A DNA stretch of 64,000 nucleotides from Flavobacterium sp. N502536 (GCF_025947345.1 NZ_CP110011.1:3348001-3412000), one strand, 5' to 3'. Counted from the stretch's first letter, positions 17,097 to 25,950 are shown. A program made the numbers and translations. Notes: generated by a model from the letters alone, not told the origin.

Positions 17097-17933
17097 TCAA
17101 TATTTTATTTTTGCAGACAACTCCAATGTATGAATGTATTTGTAATTTGGGTTGTCATTTCCATATTTATAAGAAAGCCCAACAAATGTATTCTTAAATA
17201 TTTGTCTGTCAATTGATGACTTAATTAGTCCAGCAAAATTGTCAGTTGTTAATTGTTGGACATCCGAAACTATGTAATAATAATTTCCTGTCACTTTGAA
17301 AACCCATGTATCTTCATTTTTAGAGTTTAAAATTCTGGTTTTGTAGTCAATCAATATTCCAGCAGTTGAATATAAATCATCTGTATCATAAGTTTTACTA
17401 TATCTATAACCAAGATTTGTAAACCCTCCCAAGGCGATTGAATGAACAGATTGAATGTATGTGTTTTCAGTAGCATCTTTATGTTTTTGAGATATCAGAT
17501 TGACCAATAACTTTAATTGCCCAAATATTAATTTTTCTTGAAAAAGCTTATCTGAATTATATGATGGATTAAATTCGATTGCTTTGTTCCATGCTGATGT
17601 TCTTAAATTGTCTTTACTTTTCCATTTCTCTCCATAAAATGCTTTACCCATATTAATTTGAAACAGAATATTATTTTCAGATGAAGTAACTCCGTCACCA
17701 ATATTCACATCTGAAGAGGGGAGTATGTAAAAGTTATTGTGGTCGAAAAGTAGATATCTTCCTTTCTTTTCATCAATTTTTTCAGTTCTATTGAAGTCAA
17801 ATGAGAAAGTTTGAACAACTTTATTTTTTTGAAAATCGTGAGCCGCACCAATTCTAATAAAATCTTGGCCAAAAACTTTGTTATTTAAAATTGCCAAGAG
17901 AACAATTAGCAAAAGAGTAATTTTTAACTTCAT
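17097..17933 (-). CDS. Hypothetical outer-membrane-like protein, 278 aa
   Basis: Not recognised. Signal peptide to NKVFGQD; the mature part alternates hydrophobic and polar residues with many Tyr/Asn turns and ends with a strand LELSAKIKY, all suggestive of a small outer-membrane beta-barrel. The start codon overlaps the stop of the upstream 80-aa gene (ATGA), indicating translational coupling. The pair lies directly before an attC-like repeat and may travel as one module. Confidence 0.6.
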   Translation of the reverse strand: MKLKITLLLIVLLAILNNKVFGQDFIRIGAAHDFQKNKVVQTFSFDFNRTEKIDEKKGRYLLFDHNNFYILPSSDVNIGDGVTSSENNILFQINMGKAFYGEKWKSKDNLRTSAWNKAIEFNPSYNSDKLFQEKLIFGQLKLLVNLISQKHKDATENTYIQSVHSIALGGFTNLGYRYSKTYDTDDLYSTAGILIDYKTRILNSKNEDTWVFKVTGNYYYIVSDVQQLTTDNFAGLIKSSIDRQIFKNTFVGLSYKYGNDNPNYKYIHTLELSAKIKY

Positions 17934-18172
17934 AGTAGAACGTATTTTAGGATTTTTAAAATATCTTCTCCTGTTTTCAACTTGACAAACATATCATTTC
18001 GTAATTGTGTCGCATTGATATTTCGCCAAGTGATACAAATATCATCACAAAAATTGTCTTTGAACTCTGCGGCAATATAATTGTCCTTTATTGTTCTTTT
18101 AAGGTTAATTTTTGTGTAGTCTAACGGTGTGTAAGCAGCAATAATTTTCTGCAATTTTTCTTCGTTTGTCAT
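17930..18172 (-). CDS. Hypothetical protein, 80 aa
   Basis: Not recognised. A small soluble protein starting MTNEEKLQKIIAAYTPLDYT, with a FCDDICITWRN segment holding two Cys. ATGA overlaps at both ends: its stop overlaps the start of the 278-aa gene and its own start overlaps the stop of the TIR-like fragment. The double overlap argues that it is translated as part of a polycistronic message. Confidence 0.55.
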   Translation of the reverse strand: MTNEEKLQKIIAAYTPLDYTKINLKRTIKDNYIAAEFKDNFCDDICITWRNINATQLRNDMFVKLKTGEDILKILKYVLL

Positions 18173-18354
18173 ATTGATTCTGTTTTGGTTGTTTCTTTAA
18201 AATGGCATATAACATCTGAATTAATTGGTTCATTTAAGGATTTGTCTATCATATCAATTTCAAGTTCATCATGAATATATTTTTTATAGTCATGATCTTG
18301 TGTCTTAAAAGAAATGAAACATTTATGTGCTATAAATTTAGTTTTTTGAATTAT
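18169..18354 (-). pseudogene. N-terminal fragment of TIR-like (ThsB/DUF1863) gene
   Basis: The frame has no ATG start; it opens at 18354 after stops and runs 61 codons. It reads AHKCFISFKTQDHDYKKYIH followed by DELEIDMIDKSLNEPINS, which resembles the start of the TIR-like domain once called DUF1863 and now linked to Thoeris ThsB. After NEPINS the family normally continues with acidic residues and YIM..IRE..L..S; here it changes abruptly to VICHFKETT and stops, overlapping the next start codon. Most of the domain is therefore missing. Family call from memory, no search run. Confidence 0.55.
18204..18213. repeat. Inverted partner of the attC-like core
   Basis: GGCATATAAC, nearly the reverse complement of GTATTAGATGCC at 17076-17087. 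It lies exactly where TIR-like coding similarity ends. Confidence 0.35.
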
Positions 18355-18496
18355 TTACTTCTATAGATTTTGCCATTTATGTAAATCATATCCAATAATT
18401 AAGTTTTTATAAAAACAAACATCGCATTAAATTTAAATTCACCACCAAGTATAAACACCTGAATTTTTATAAAAGTAAATTGTTTGAAGTAACTGA

Positions 18497-18514
18497 TTTT
18501 ACGGAAATCCATAA
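18497..18514 (+). repeat. 18-bp direct repeat, right copy
   Basis: TTTTACGGAAATCCATAA, identical to 16022-16039. The two copies bracket the low-GC gene group. Confidence 0.6.
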
Positions 18515-18724
18515 AGGCCAATTTAAAACCTGAAACCCTTAGCCCTGATAGCAGCGGCATCCTTTTTAGGCAAACGAAAACTCCTAAAATTAAACAATTA
18601 ACTTTCTGCTTAAAAAGATACAGCGGATAGCAGGAACAAGCTCCTAAAAACCATCCTCATTCCACTAAATCTTCCCCTCAAAAAACCTAAAAAATCAATA
18701 CTAGAATTTTCAACAAAAATTTTG

Positions 18725-18732
18725 TAATTTTG
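18725..18732 (+). promoter_or_regulatory. Bacteroidetes -7 box for prfA
   Basis: TAATTTTG fits TAnnTTTG, 25 nt before the prfA ATG. No clear -33 TTTG was found at the expected spacing. Confidence 0.5.
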
Positions 18733-18756
18733 CAGTCCAATAAAAGGAATTAGAAA

Positions 18757-19833
18757 ATGTTAGATAGACTTCAATATGTAAAGCAGCGTTTTGATGAGAT
18801 TTCGGATTTGATTATTCAGCCGGATGTTATTGCTGATCAAAAACGTTATGTGCAACTCAACCAGGAATATAAAAGCATCAAAGCTTTGGTTGAAAAAAGA
18901 GAAGAATACATTCTTGTTTTAGCAAATATTGACGAAGCAAACGAAATTATTGCTGACGGAAGCGATGCAGATATGACCGAAATGGCCAAAATGCAGCTAG
19001 ACGAAGCAAAAGAACGCTTGCCGCAACTGGAGGAGGAAATCAAATTTATGTTGATTCCTAAAGATCCTGAAGATGCTAAAAATGTAATGGTGGAGATTCG
19101 TGCCGGAACGGGTGGGGACGAAGCTAGTATTTTTGCAGGGGATTTATTCAGAATGTACACTAAATACTGTGAATCACAAGGTTGGAGAACTTCTGTGGTC
19201 GATATGAACGAAGGTACTTCGGGAGGTTTCAAAGAGGTTATTTTTGAAGTTACCGGAGAAGATGTGTACGGAACCCTGAAATTTGAAGCTGGTGTGCACC
19301 GTGTACAACGTGTTCCGCAAACCGAAACACAAGGGCGTGTACATACCTCGGCAGCAACGGTAATGGTTTTACCGGAAGCAGAAGAGTTTGATGTACAAAT
19401 CGATATGAACGATGTTCGTGTAGATTTCTTCTGTTCGTCAGGACCTGGAGGACAATCGGTAAATACAACGAAATCGGCTGTACGTTTAACGCACATTCCT
19501 ACGGGATTGGTGGCGCAATGTCAGGATCAGAAATCGCAGCATAAGAATAAAGATAAGGCGTTAACGGTTTTACGTTCTCGTTTGTACGAACAGGAATTGG
19601 CTAAGAAAGAAGCTGAAGATGCTACCAAACGTACGTCTCAGGTAAGTTCTGGTGACCGTTCGGCTAAGATTCGTACCTACAACTACGCACAAGGTCGTGT
19701 AACCGATCACCGTGTTGGTTTAACTTTATACGATTTAGGAAACATCATGAATGGTGACATTCAGAAAATTGTTGCCGAGCTTCAGTTGGTGAACAACATG
19801 GAGAAATTGAAGGAAGCTTCGGAAGTGTTCTAA
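18757..19833 (+). CDS. prfA: Peptide chain release factor 1
   Basis: A 358-aa class I release factor that recognises UAA/UAG and hydrolyses peptidyl-tRNA. The catalytic GGQ is at 231-233 ([10 protein letters not shown]), and the stop-codon tripeptide PxT appears as PQT (187-189) in [16 protein letters not shown], marking RF1 rather than RF2. Full length for the family. The downstream word repeat begins right at the stop codon. Confidence 0.96.
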   Translation: MLDRLQYVKQRFDEISDLIIQPDVIADQKRYVQLNQEYKSIKALVEKREEYILVLANIDEANEIIADGSDADMTEMAKMQLDEAKERLPQLEEEIKFMLIPKDPEDAKNVMVEIRAGTGGDEASIFAGDLFRMYTKYCESQGWRTSVVDMNEGTSGGFKEVIFEVTGEDVYGTLKFEAGVHRVQRVPQTETQGRVHTSAATVMVLPEAEEFDVQIDMNDVRVDFFCSSGPGGQSVNTTKSAVRLTHIPTGLVAQCQDQKSQHKNKDKALTVLRSRLYEQELAKKEAEDATKRTSQVSSGDRSAKIRTYNYAQGRVTDHRVGLTLYDLGNIMNGDIQKIVAELQLVNNMEKLKEASEVF

Positions 19834-20072
19834 GACACTAAGGTTCTGAGAGACTAAGTTTTTAGGCTCAGAGGCACAAAGTTGCAAAGGATTAATCTTT
19901 TCCAATCAATTAAGATTTATATAGTAAAAAGAGCGTATTTCAACTACTTGAAATACGCTCTTTTTTTATTTTCTCCAGTAAAACCTCTGTGCCTTTGTCC
20001 CTTTACACCTCTGAACCTTTTAAAAAAACCTCAGGACCTTAGTAACTCAGCACCTCAGTACCTCAGAGAAAA
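19832..20072. repeat. Inverted word-repeat block around a terminator
   Basis: Left half 19832-19892 has forward words (CACTAAGGTTCTGAGAGAC, GGCTCAGAGGCACAAAG). Right half 19977-20072 has their complements (CCTCTGTGCCTTTG, CCTCTGAACCTTTT, CCTCAGGACCTTAG, CAGCACCTCAGTACC). A terminator hairpin lies in the middle. No gene in 19834-20273. Confidence 0.7.
19927..19969. terminator. Terminator downstream of prfA
   Basis: Stem AAAAAGAGCGTATTTCAA / TTGAAATACGCTCTTTTT around CTAC, with a long T-run on the plus strand. Confidence 0.85.
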
Positions 20073-20273
20073 AAATATATAGTGAAGGATATTAACCGAT
20101 TAACCGTTTATTTATAAAACGTATAAAGCAAGTTAGATACCTAAAAATACTCTTGTGAATTCAAAACATTTATAAAGATTAGAGTACATGTACACACCAT
20201 TTTTGACTATTATTTCGCTTAACTTTTCCATAATAATTAAATTTTAGTTAGACCATTACTCTCGTGACGATTT

Positions 20274-20624
20274 TTAAGGTGCCGAATCTTCGTGGGAGGG
20301 TTCGTGCGGTTTCGAAACTATATTGGTAACGACAAGCTGTAGTAAGGATCCGAAGATGTTTTTGAAAGTAGATTTACTTTTTCCTACCACAAATCTTTTG
20401 GCCAGATAACCAATTCCGATACTGATAGCCGACTGTGCCAGATGGCTTTTAAAACCAACCGTTTCGTTGATTTCTTCGACTGTGTTTCGAATGAGGTTAA
20501 GAGGCTTTAAATGCTCTTTAATTTCATCGATTTCGTCTTTAATCGAACACCATTCGGCGTCTTGACGGTTTTCTAAAAGCTGAATCTTCCGGTCCAGTGC
20601 ATCAAGGGTGTAAATCGTTTCCAT
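20274..20624 (-). CDS. Hypothetical protein, 116 aa
   Basis: Not recognised by name. The first ~50 residues are a charged coiled-coil (DALDRKIQLLENRQDAEW...KDEIDEIKEHL); a hydrophobic patch (SAISIGIGYLAKRFVV) and a second weak membrane segment (IFGSLLQLVVTNIV) follow. It is the last gene of a leftward group with a holin-like and a YtxH protein, 11 bp from its neighbour, so it is probably membrane-associated and expressed with them. Confidence 0.65.
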   Translation of the reverse strand: METIYTLDALDRKIQLLENRQDAEWCSIKDEIDEIKEHLKPLNLIRNTVEEINETVGFKSHLAQSAISIGIGYLAKRFVVGKSKSTFKNIFGSLLQLVVTNIVSKPHEPSHEDSAP

Positions 20625-20635
20625 AACCGTCTTTT

Positions 20636-21028
20636 TTAGTTTTTTGACTGACTTACATCAGAGTTGGCTTCTCTGTTAGTTTCTTTTAAAATACTCGAAA
20701 CAATCATGTTTCCAATAGGGGTTTTAATAAGTCTGTGGTGCAGTTTGTGCAGCACAATGGCTACTATGAGATAAAAAAGGGCCAGTATAAAAAAACCGTA
20801 ATAGTATTCGCCTAATTTTTTTCCAATCCATAAACTGATCCCAATATTGAGGAACAAGGTAAAAAATGCAACAACAGCTCCAACCGCGATCCTAGAGGTC
20901 AATGTCGATAAAACATCTGCTGATGCTGATACCGTTTTGAGCTTAATTAATTCTAAACTCGTTTTGGTATAGTTTTCTGCTTTCTCGTAAAGATTTAAGT
21001 TGTCGTTTGTTGTTGCATCTGATTCCAT
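20636..21028 (-). CDS. Holin-X-like membrane protein
   Basis: A 130-aa protein with two strong transmembrane helices (about 47-70 and 77-95) preceded by an amphipathic NLYEKAENYTKTSLELIKLKT segment. This layout matches the 'phage holin family / actinobacterial Holin-X' group, which in Bacteroidota is a chromosomal membrane protein usually next to YtxH. The phage name does not imply a prophage; no phage genes are nearby. Confidence 0.7.
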   Translation of the reverse strand: MESDATTNDNLNLYEKAENYTKTSLELIKLKTVSASADVLSTLTSRIAVGAVVAFFTLFLNIGISLWIGKKLGEYYYGFFILALFYLIVAIVLHKLHHRLIKTPIGNMIVSSILKETNREANSDVSQSKN

Positions 21029-21067
21029 GATAGAGGGGTATGTTTAGGATTTACAAAATTCACTTTC

Positions 21068-21352
21068 TTAATAGTTCGATTTTACAGCTTTTGCTTCATC
21101 TTTAATCGCGTTGAAGTCTTCTTTTGCCTGGCTGAATTTTGCTTTTCCTTCTTCGATAATTTCTTTACCGTTTGAAGTAATCGTGCTTACAATTCCGTCG
21201 AACTTGTTTTTCAGATTGTCTCCGTAATCTTTAGACTTGTCTGATATTTTTTTTCTGGTATTTGATCCTTTGTCCGGTGCAAATAAAACACCCAAAAAAG
21301 CTCCTGCCGCTGCGGCTCCTAAAATTCCTAAAATTGTGCTGCTCGTTTTCAT
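21068..21352 (-). CDS. YtxH-family protein
   Basis: A 94-aa protein: an N-terminal Gly/Ala membrane helix (ILGILGAAAAGAFLGVLFAP) followed by DKGSNTRKKI and a Lys/Glu-rich helical tail, the canonical YtxH pattern. Members are linked to general stress response in Bacillus. It sits between the lmo0937-like and holin-like genes on the same strand. Confidence 0.88.
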   Translation of the reverse strand: MKTSSTILGILGAAAAGAFLGVLFAPDKGSNTRKKISDKSKDYGDNLKNKFDGIVSTITSNGKEIIEEGKAKFSQAKEDFNAIKDEAKAVKSNY

Positions 21353-21400
21353 AATATTCGATTTAGTAATTAATATAAAGTGGTTAATAGTATTTGTTTT

Positions 21401-21553
21401 TTAAACTTCACGACCTTTAATAAGTCGGAGTAGTATAGCAATAATGGCAATGACTAATAAAATATGAATGATACTTCCCAGGCTGTAAACAAAAAAGCCT
21501 AAAGCCCAAAGTATGATCAGAATTACTGCGATGGTATATAATAAATTTGACAT
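21401..21553 (-). CDS. lmo0937-like small membrane protein, 50 aa
   Basis: The frame reads MSNLLYTIAVILIILWALGF, then FVYSLGSIIHILLVIAIIAI, then LLRLIKGREV. Two hydrophobic helices and a W-A-L-G-F motif match the lmo0937/DUF5670 family of tiny stress-associated membrane proteins. It is in the leftward stress group, 48 bp from the YtxH gene. Confidence 0.85.
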   Translation of the reverse strand: MSNLLYTIAVILIILWALGFFVYSLGSIIHILLVIAIIAILLRLIKGREV

Positions 21554-21586
21554 GACTTGTGTATTTAGGGTTAATAAAATCCTTTT

Positions 21587-22228
21587 CTAGTTTAGCTTAT
21601 ACGAAAGATACAAGCTAAGGTTGCTGTTTTTTGCGTCCGGAAAAGTATAGGTTGTTCCGGCAACTGTTCTCTCTTTTCCAACGGTTGTTAGTCCATAATT
21701 GTAACGTAAACCGATGCTTATTGGATCAAAATCGACTCCAACACCCGCTGCCAGACCGGCATCAAACTTGTTTAGATCATCGGTATCGATTCTTTGCTCG
21801 AAGTTGATATCTCCGCTCCCCGTAACTTTTGAACTCACAAGATAAGAAGCGTAACCACCGGCATGAACATTAAAATTTTTGGTGATATTAACTCTTACCA
21901 ACAATGGAACTTCGATATAGTTGAGTTTGAATTTTGAATCTCCACTGGCAAAAGCATTATTGTATTCTAGTTTGGCTCCCTTTGTGGTAAACAGGATTTC
22001 CGGTTGAATGGCAATAAAATCAGAGATTGGTAAAGTTGCATAAAGTCCGGCATTGAAACCATACAGTACATTGTCGTCGTTGGCATCATTAGAATACAAA
22101 TTGGACATGTTGAACCCTCCTTTGATCCCGTACTCGGTATTTACATTATTGTTTTGGGCCTGCAGCATTCCGAATGAAGCTGTTAAAAAAAGGGTTAAGG
22201 CGGATAAAAAATTAAAGTGCATTTTCAT
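21587..22228 (-). CDS. Porin-family outer-membrane beta-barrel protein
   Basis: A 213-aa protein with signal peptide to MLQAQNN. The mature sequence is an 8-strand type barrel of the PorT/OMP_b-brl_2 kind: YGIKGGFNMSNLYS at the start, FIAIQPEILFTTKGAKLEY, YIEVPLLVRV, GLAAGVGVDF, ISIGLRYNYGLT and terminal LYLSYKLN. It probably spans the outer membrane with no known substrate. Confidence 0.82.
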   Translation of the reverse strand: MKMHFNFLSALTLFLTASFGMLQAQNNNVNTEYGIKGGFNMSNLYSNDANDDNVLYGFNAGLYATLPISDFIAIQPEILFTTKGAKLEYNNAFASGDSKFKLNYIEVPLLVRVNITKNFNVHAGGYASYLVSSKVTGSGDINFEQRIDTDDLNKFDAGLAAGVGVDFDPISIGLRYNYGLTTVGKERTVAGTTYTFPDAKNSNLSLYLSYKLN

Positions 22229-22266
22229 AGTTAAATAGTTTAGTTAATAATAGCGTTTAGAGGCGT

Positions 22267-22833
22267 TTAGAGTACTATTTTTGATTTTTGTATTTCTCTT
22301 GAAAACTCATATTGTTGTGGCAGATATTGTAAAACCATTTTCAGAATCGTTTGGTCATTTGTTTCTTTGGAAATGGATTCCAATAACCGAATCTGTTCTT
22401 CCAATGATTCATGCATCGAATCTAGGTAAGCGTGGTTGAAATTGTATTCATTGGCATCAATCAAATCGTACAGGTCCCGTTTTCGGGTTGCGTTGATTTC
22501 AGTAATAATAATGAGCTTTCTATTGGCCAGATTGGTTATTTCCTGTAACAACAGATTTTGATTAATTTCGATTTTTTTGCTTACTTCGAGAATGGTACTG
22601 TCAGAACTTTTTTGTTGTGCAATTTGACTTTTAGAAATAATGGATTGACTTACATTTGCCGCCGCAATAAAAAAAAAGGCTTCAATTTCTTCTTTTTCAT
22701 TTTTGGTAAAAGTTTCATTTTTTAAAGAAGTTTCTATTGGATAGCTTTTTTTACATGATGCAACAAAAACTAGGGTTAACAATAAAAATATTGCTTTGAA
22801 AAAAGATGCTTTTACTCTGGGGATTGCTTTCAT
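22267..22833 (-). CDS. DUF4142-like lipoprotein
   Basis: A 188-aa lipoprotein (Cys27 in VFVASCKKS). Two helical halves with the pattern FFFIAAANVSQSIISKSQIAQQKSSD resemble the DUF4142 four-helix (ferritin-like) family, found in stress-inducible envelope proteins. The metal-binding His residues of some members are not obvious here. Likely in the periplasm; lies just downstream of the two-component genes. Confidence 0.6.
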   Translation of the reverse strand: MKAIPRVKASFFKAIFLLLTLVFVASCKKSYPIETSLKNETFTKNEKEEIEAFFFIAAANVSQSIISKSQIAQQKSSDSTILEVSKKIEINQNLLLQEITNLANRKLIIITEINATRKRDLYDLIDANEYNFNHAYLDSMHESLEEQIRLLESISKETNDQTILKMVLQYLPQQYEFSREIQKSKIVL

Positions 22834-22976
22834 TATTACTTCATAAAGTATTACTTTACAAAGATGGCGACGAATAGAAGATTTTGCTTTACAGCATAAA
22901 AAAGAAACGTTATATAATTCCCATAAAAGATTTATACAACGTTTGTTATGTGGTTTTTAAAGGCTTTTTTGAGTGA

Positions 22977-24761
22977 CTAATCCGGAAGAAAAATAGTGAA
23001 TACAGAACCCTGATCCGGTTGACTGTCGGCCATGATATAACCCTTATGATTGTCGACAATTTTTTTGCAGATGGCCAGACCAATTCCTGTTCCCGGATAA
23101 TCGGTTTTGGAATGCAGTCGCTGGAACAATACAAAAATGGTTTCCTTGAACTGAGGGTCAAAACCCATTCCGTTGTCTGTGAAAGTTATTTTGTGGAATT
23201 TTTTCACATTCTGATCCAGTAGTTCGGGATAATCTACAGAGAATACTTTTTGGCTCTCAATTGCAATCTCGGGAGCAATATTCGGACGGCTGTATTTTAA
23301 AGAGTTGCCAATAAGATTGATAAAAAGCTGTTCGATCTGATACGGAATAACGGACAGTTTTGGCAATTTTGTAGTGGTAATGATTGCTTTCTTCTCGTCG
23401 ATCATTTCTGTTAATTCTGCTTCGGCATTTTTAAGCAATTCATTTAAATTTGATTTAATGAACTCTTTTTTGGTCGTATTGGTTCTGGAGAATAAAAGTA
23501 AATCATCAATTAAAACGCGCATTCTTTTGGCCGAAACTTCAATCTTGGCAATATAATCTCTGGCACTCTGTGACATAACAGCTTTGTCGGCATCAGAAAC
23601 TCTGGAGATAAAAGTCTGAATTTTTCTCAAAGGTTCCTGTAAGTCGTGACTCGCAACATGGTTGAAAGAAGCCAGTTCTTTATTGCTTTTTTCCAATTCC
23701 AGATTACGTTCCTGAAGTTCTATATTCAGTAAATGTTCGTCGGTAATGTCAAAGTTGATGCCCAGTAAAATTTTACTTCCCTGTTGGTCTGTTAATAATT
23801 TTCCGGTAGTTTTAAAGTGTCTGACTTCCTGATTCGGAAGCATAATTTTATAATAAACAAAAGGCAATTGCTCGTAATTGAGAATCCCTTCCATCGATTT
23901 TGCAACTGTTACTTTGTCCTCAGGATGCACAAAATTTAAAAAAGTCCCCTTTTCAGGAACAAAAGCGTTGGGTTCATAGCCAAGTAAACGATATTGATTG
24001 TCGGAATAATCGATCTTGTTGGTGTCTAAATCCCATTGCCAGGTACTGAATTTACCGATAGATTCAGATTCCGCCATAAGTCCGCTGGAAATCAACAGTT
24101 GTTTGTTAATGATTTTCAGACGTTCAAAATCACGACTGATTTGTCGGTAAGCCAGTAAAATAAAAGTGAGGGCAACCAGAAACAGCGAAATAGAAAAAAG
24201 AGGACTCAGGGAAATTTCGGCATCGTAAATTTTTAACCTTTTGGCCAGGTAGCTTTTTTCGCTGTCTTTCATTTCGTCGACTTTAAAACGAATGTTTTCC
24301 ATCAAAATTCGCCCCCCAAACATATAATTGTCGAGTTTTCGTTTGTCGTAAGTTTTGGGATCGCTGTATTTGAGACAATTTTCAAAAGAAACAAAACGCT
24401 GAATGATGAGCTTGAATAACCTTTGGAGGTTTTCCTGCTGTTTTGGGTTGTCGGCCGTTAATTTTTTTAAAGTGATGAACGAAGTGTTTACCTTGTCACG
24501 CGAATAAAGGTAAGGAGTTAAAAAACGGGCATTACGGGTTATGATATAACCGCGTTGTCCCGTTTCGGCATCCTTTATAGCTGACATTAACCGTTCTAGC
24601 TGAATGTTAATTTCATACGTATGCATTACCAACTTACTGGACTCATTAAGGTCCTGGTTGTGTTTGTAAGCGATAGAAGAAAGAAACAACAGAATGAAAA
24701 CTGCGATTACAAAAATAACTCTCAAAGAGTTTGAGGAATTAAAATTTGGGATCCACTTCAT
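22977..24761 (-). CDS. Membrane sensor histidine kinase (CHASE3-PAS-HisKA)
   Basis: A 594-aa kinase. TM1 spans about 14-31; a CHASE3-type extracytoplasmic sensor follows (~35-180, with KDAETGQRGYIITRN); TM2 lies ~185-205. A PAS/PAC domain (~235-345) leads to HisKA with phosphoacceptor His372 (VASHDLQEPLRK). The catalytic domain has N-box N482/N486, G1 DNGMGFD (529-535) and G2 GTGIGLA (557-563). The gene is 10 bp downstream of a response-regulator gene and surely functions with it. Known relatives of this layout are bacteriophytochrome-like kinases and stress sensors. Confidence 0.92.
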   Translation of the reverse strand: MKWIPNFNSSNSLRVIFVIAVFILLFLSSIAYKHNQDLNESSKLVMHTYEINIQLERLMSAIKDAETGQRGYIITRNARFLTPYLYSRDKVNTSFITLKKLTADNPKQQENLQRLFKLIIQRFVSFENCLKYSDPKTYDKRKLDNYMFGGRILMENIRFKVDEMKDSEKSYLAKRLKIYDAEISLSPLFSISLFLVALTFILLAYRQISRDFERLKIINKQLLISSGLMAESESIGKFSTWQWDLDTNKIDYSDNQYRLLGYEPNAFVPEKGTFLNFVHPEDKVTVAKSMEGILNYEQLPFVYYKIMLPNQEVRHFKTTGKLLTDQQGSKILLGINFDITDEHLLNIELQERNLELEKSNKELASFNHVASHDLQEPLRKIQTFISRVSDADKAVMSQSARDYIAKIEVSAKRMRVLIDDLLLFSRTNTTKKEFIKSNLNELLKNAEAELTEMIDEKKAIITTTKLPKLSVIPYQIEQLFINLIGNSLKYSRPNIAPEIAIESQKVFSVDYPELLDQNVKKFHKITFTDNGMGFDPQFKETIFVLFQRLHSKTDYPGTGIGLAICKKIVDNHKGYIMADSQPDQGSVFTIFLPD

Positions 24762-24771
24762 TGGTGTTTTA

Positions 24772-25221
24772 CTATTTTAGTCGCAACAGGAAATTATCAC
24801 GATTTAACCCTGAGGTATGATAGTGCCAGTTTACAGTAACGACTTCATTAATTATTTTTTTGAGATTATTAAAATCACTTGGCTTTTTAATGTAAATATT
24901 CGCTCCCTGAATGAAGGTGTCTTCAATATCTTCTTCAGAGGAAGAAGTAGAGTAGATGGCAATAATAATGTTTTTTAAATGCTCTGTTTTTTTAATTTCG
25001 ATTAAGCATTCTTTTCCGGTTTTCTTAGGCATGTTTAAATCCAGAAATAAAATATCAGGTAACGTATTGTCTGGATTCATCAAATGATCCATTAACTGCA
25101 TTCCGTCATGTGCAAATTCTACTTTTGTCTGGATCTTTATCTCTTCAAAGGCATCTTTAAAAAAAAGGCGATCGTCTTCATCATCATCGGCCAATAAAAT
25201 ATGTAATGCGTTTTTTTGCAT
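24772..25221 (-). CDS. Single-domain response regulator, Rcp1-like
   Basis: A 149-aa receiver without output domain. Acidic pocket DDDED (12-16), phosphoacceptor Asp61 (LFLDLNMPKKTG), conserved Ser91 and Lys113 (IKKPSDF). Stand-alone receivers of this Rcp1 type relay phosphate from CHASE3/PAS kinases. It lies between the kinase and an AraC-type regulator, all leftward with gaps of 10 and 21 bp. Confidence 0.92.
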   Translation of the reverse strand: MQKNALHILLADDDEDDRLFFKDAFEEIKIQTKVEFAHDGMQLMDHLMNPDNTLPDILFLDLNMPKKTGKECLIEIKKTEHLKNIIIAIYSTSSSEEDIEDTFIQGANIYIKKPSDFNNLKKIINEVVTVNWHYHTSGLNRDNFLLRLK

Positions 25222-25242
25222 TTTAATGTGGGTATTTGGATT

Positions 25243-25794
25243 TTAGTTTAAATTTTCTCTTCGTTTCTTAATTATTCTCTGAAAAGCCGAGGGTGTAATT
25301 CCGGTGGTGTTTTTAAACTGTGTACTCAAATGGGCTACACTTGAATAGTTGAGTAAAAAAGCAATTTCGGTCAGACTCATTTCGTTGATAATAATTAATT
25401 GTTTTGCTCTTTCAATCTTTTGTAAAATGATAAAATTTTCGATAGAAGAATAGGTTACTTCCGAAAATACATTCGACAGATAGCCATAACTATGGTTGAG
25501 CTTTTCGGCTAAAAATACAGAACTTTTGTAATTGTTGTTGTCTTCCATGAAAACAAGTTCAATTATAGCATCTTTTATTTTTTGAACCAGAACACTTTTT
25601 TGATTTTCAACAACTTCAAAACCACACGGGCCCAGTTTCTCTTTTAAAGCTTCAAGCGCCTCAGCATCCATATTATCATTGATTTCAATTTCACCAAAAC
25701 CAAGGGTCGTAAAATTTATTTTATGCTGATCCAGATTGTGCTTTAAAAAAAGCGAACAAATGGTGTTGATGTCAAACTTTATAAATAGTTTCAT
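25243..25794 (-). CDS. AraC-family transcriptional regulator
   Basis: A 183-aa protein. The C-terminal half is an AraC double HTH (VFLAEKLNHSYGYLSNVF; MSLTEIAFLLNYSSVAHLST; GITPSAFQRI). The N-terminal ~65 residues (MKLFIKFDINTICSLFLKHN ...) look like a small ferredoxin-type alpha/beta domain with a single Cys pair position, reminiscent of HMA-like domains seen in some short AraC proteins. It is first in the operon with the response regulator and kinase, and may be the output of this signalling set. Confidence 0.82.
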   Translation of the reverse strand: MKLFIKFDINTICSLFLKHNLDQHKINFTTLGFGEIEINDNMDAEALEALKEKLGPCGFEVVENQKSVLVQKIKDAIIELVFMEDNNNYKSSVFLAEKLNHSYGYLSNVFSEVTYSSIENFIILQKIERAKQLIIINEMSLTEIAFLLNYSSVAHLSTQFKNTTGITPSAFQRIIKKRRENLN

Positions 25795-25896
25795 TCTATA
25801 AAAATTTGGTTAAAGATACTTAATTTAAATTTGGTTACACCGTTTAACAATTGTTAGAAATTTACTAATATTTGAAATAATAAAGAAAATTCTCAA

Positions 25897-25931
25897 AAAA
25901 ATACCGTCTAATATGTATACTAGACGGTATC
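25897..25931 (-). terminator. Terminator of the CsbD gene
   Basis: Stem ATACCGTCTA / TAGACGGTAT (25901-25910 / 25921-25930), with a T-run on the minus strand after the hairpin. Confidence 0.8.
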
Positions 25932-25950
25932 CCGATTGAGCCAGAAAGGG

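Larger units (their letters stand above)
18355..18756. other. Non-coding region upstream of prfA with repeat words
   Basis: No gene. It holds the right copy of the 18-bp repeat (18497-18514) and a loosely inverted pair: GATAGCAGCGGCATCCTTTT (18548-18567) and AAAAGATACAGCGGATAGCA (18614-18633), a word family I associate with flavobacterial intergenic DNA. Confidence 0.5.

Noticed and set aside
18846..19496. Long leftward ORF (216 codons) opposite prfA
   Set aside because: Lies wholly inside prfA; Ser/Cys-rich antisense translation without family resemblance.
20636..21028. Prophage suggested by a holin-like protein
   Set aside because: No other phage genes nearby; the family is a normal chromosomal neighbour of YtxH genes.
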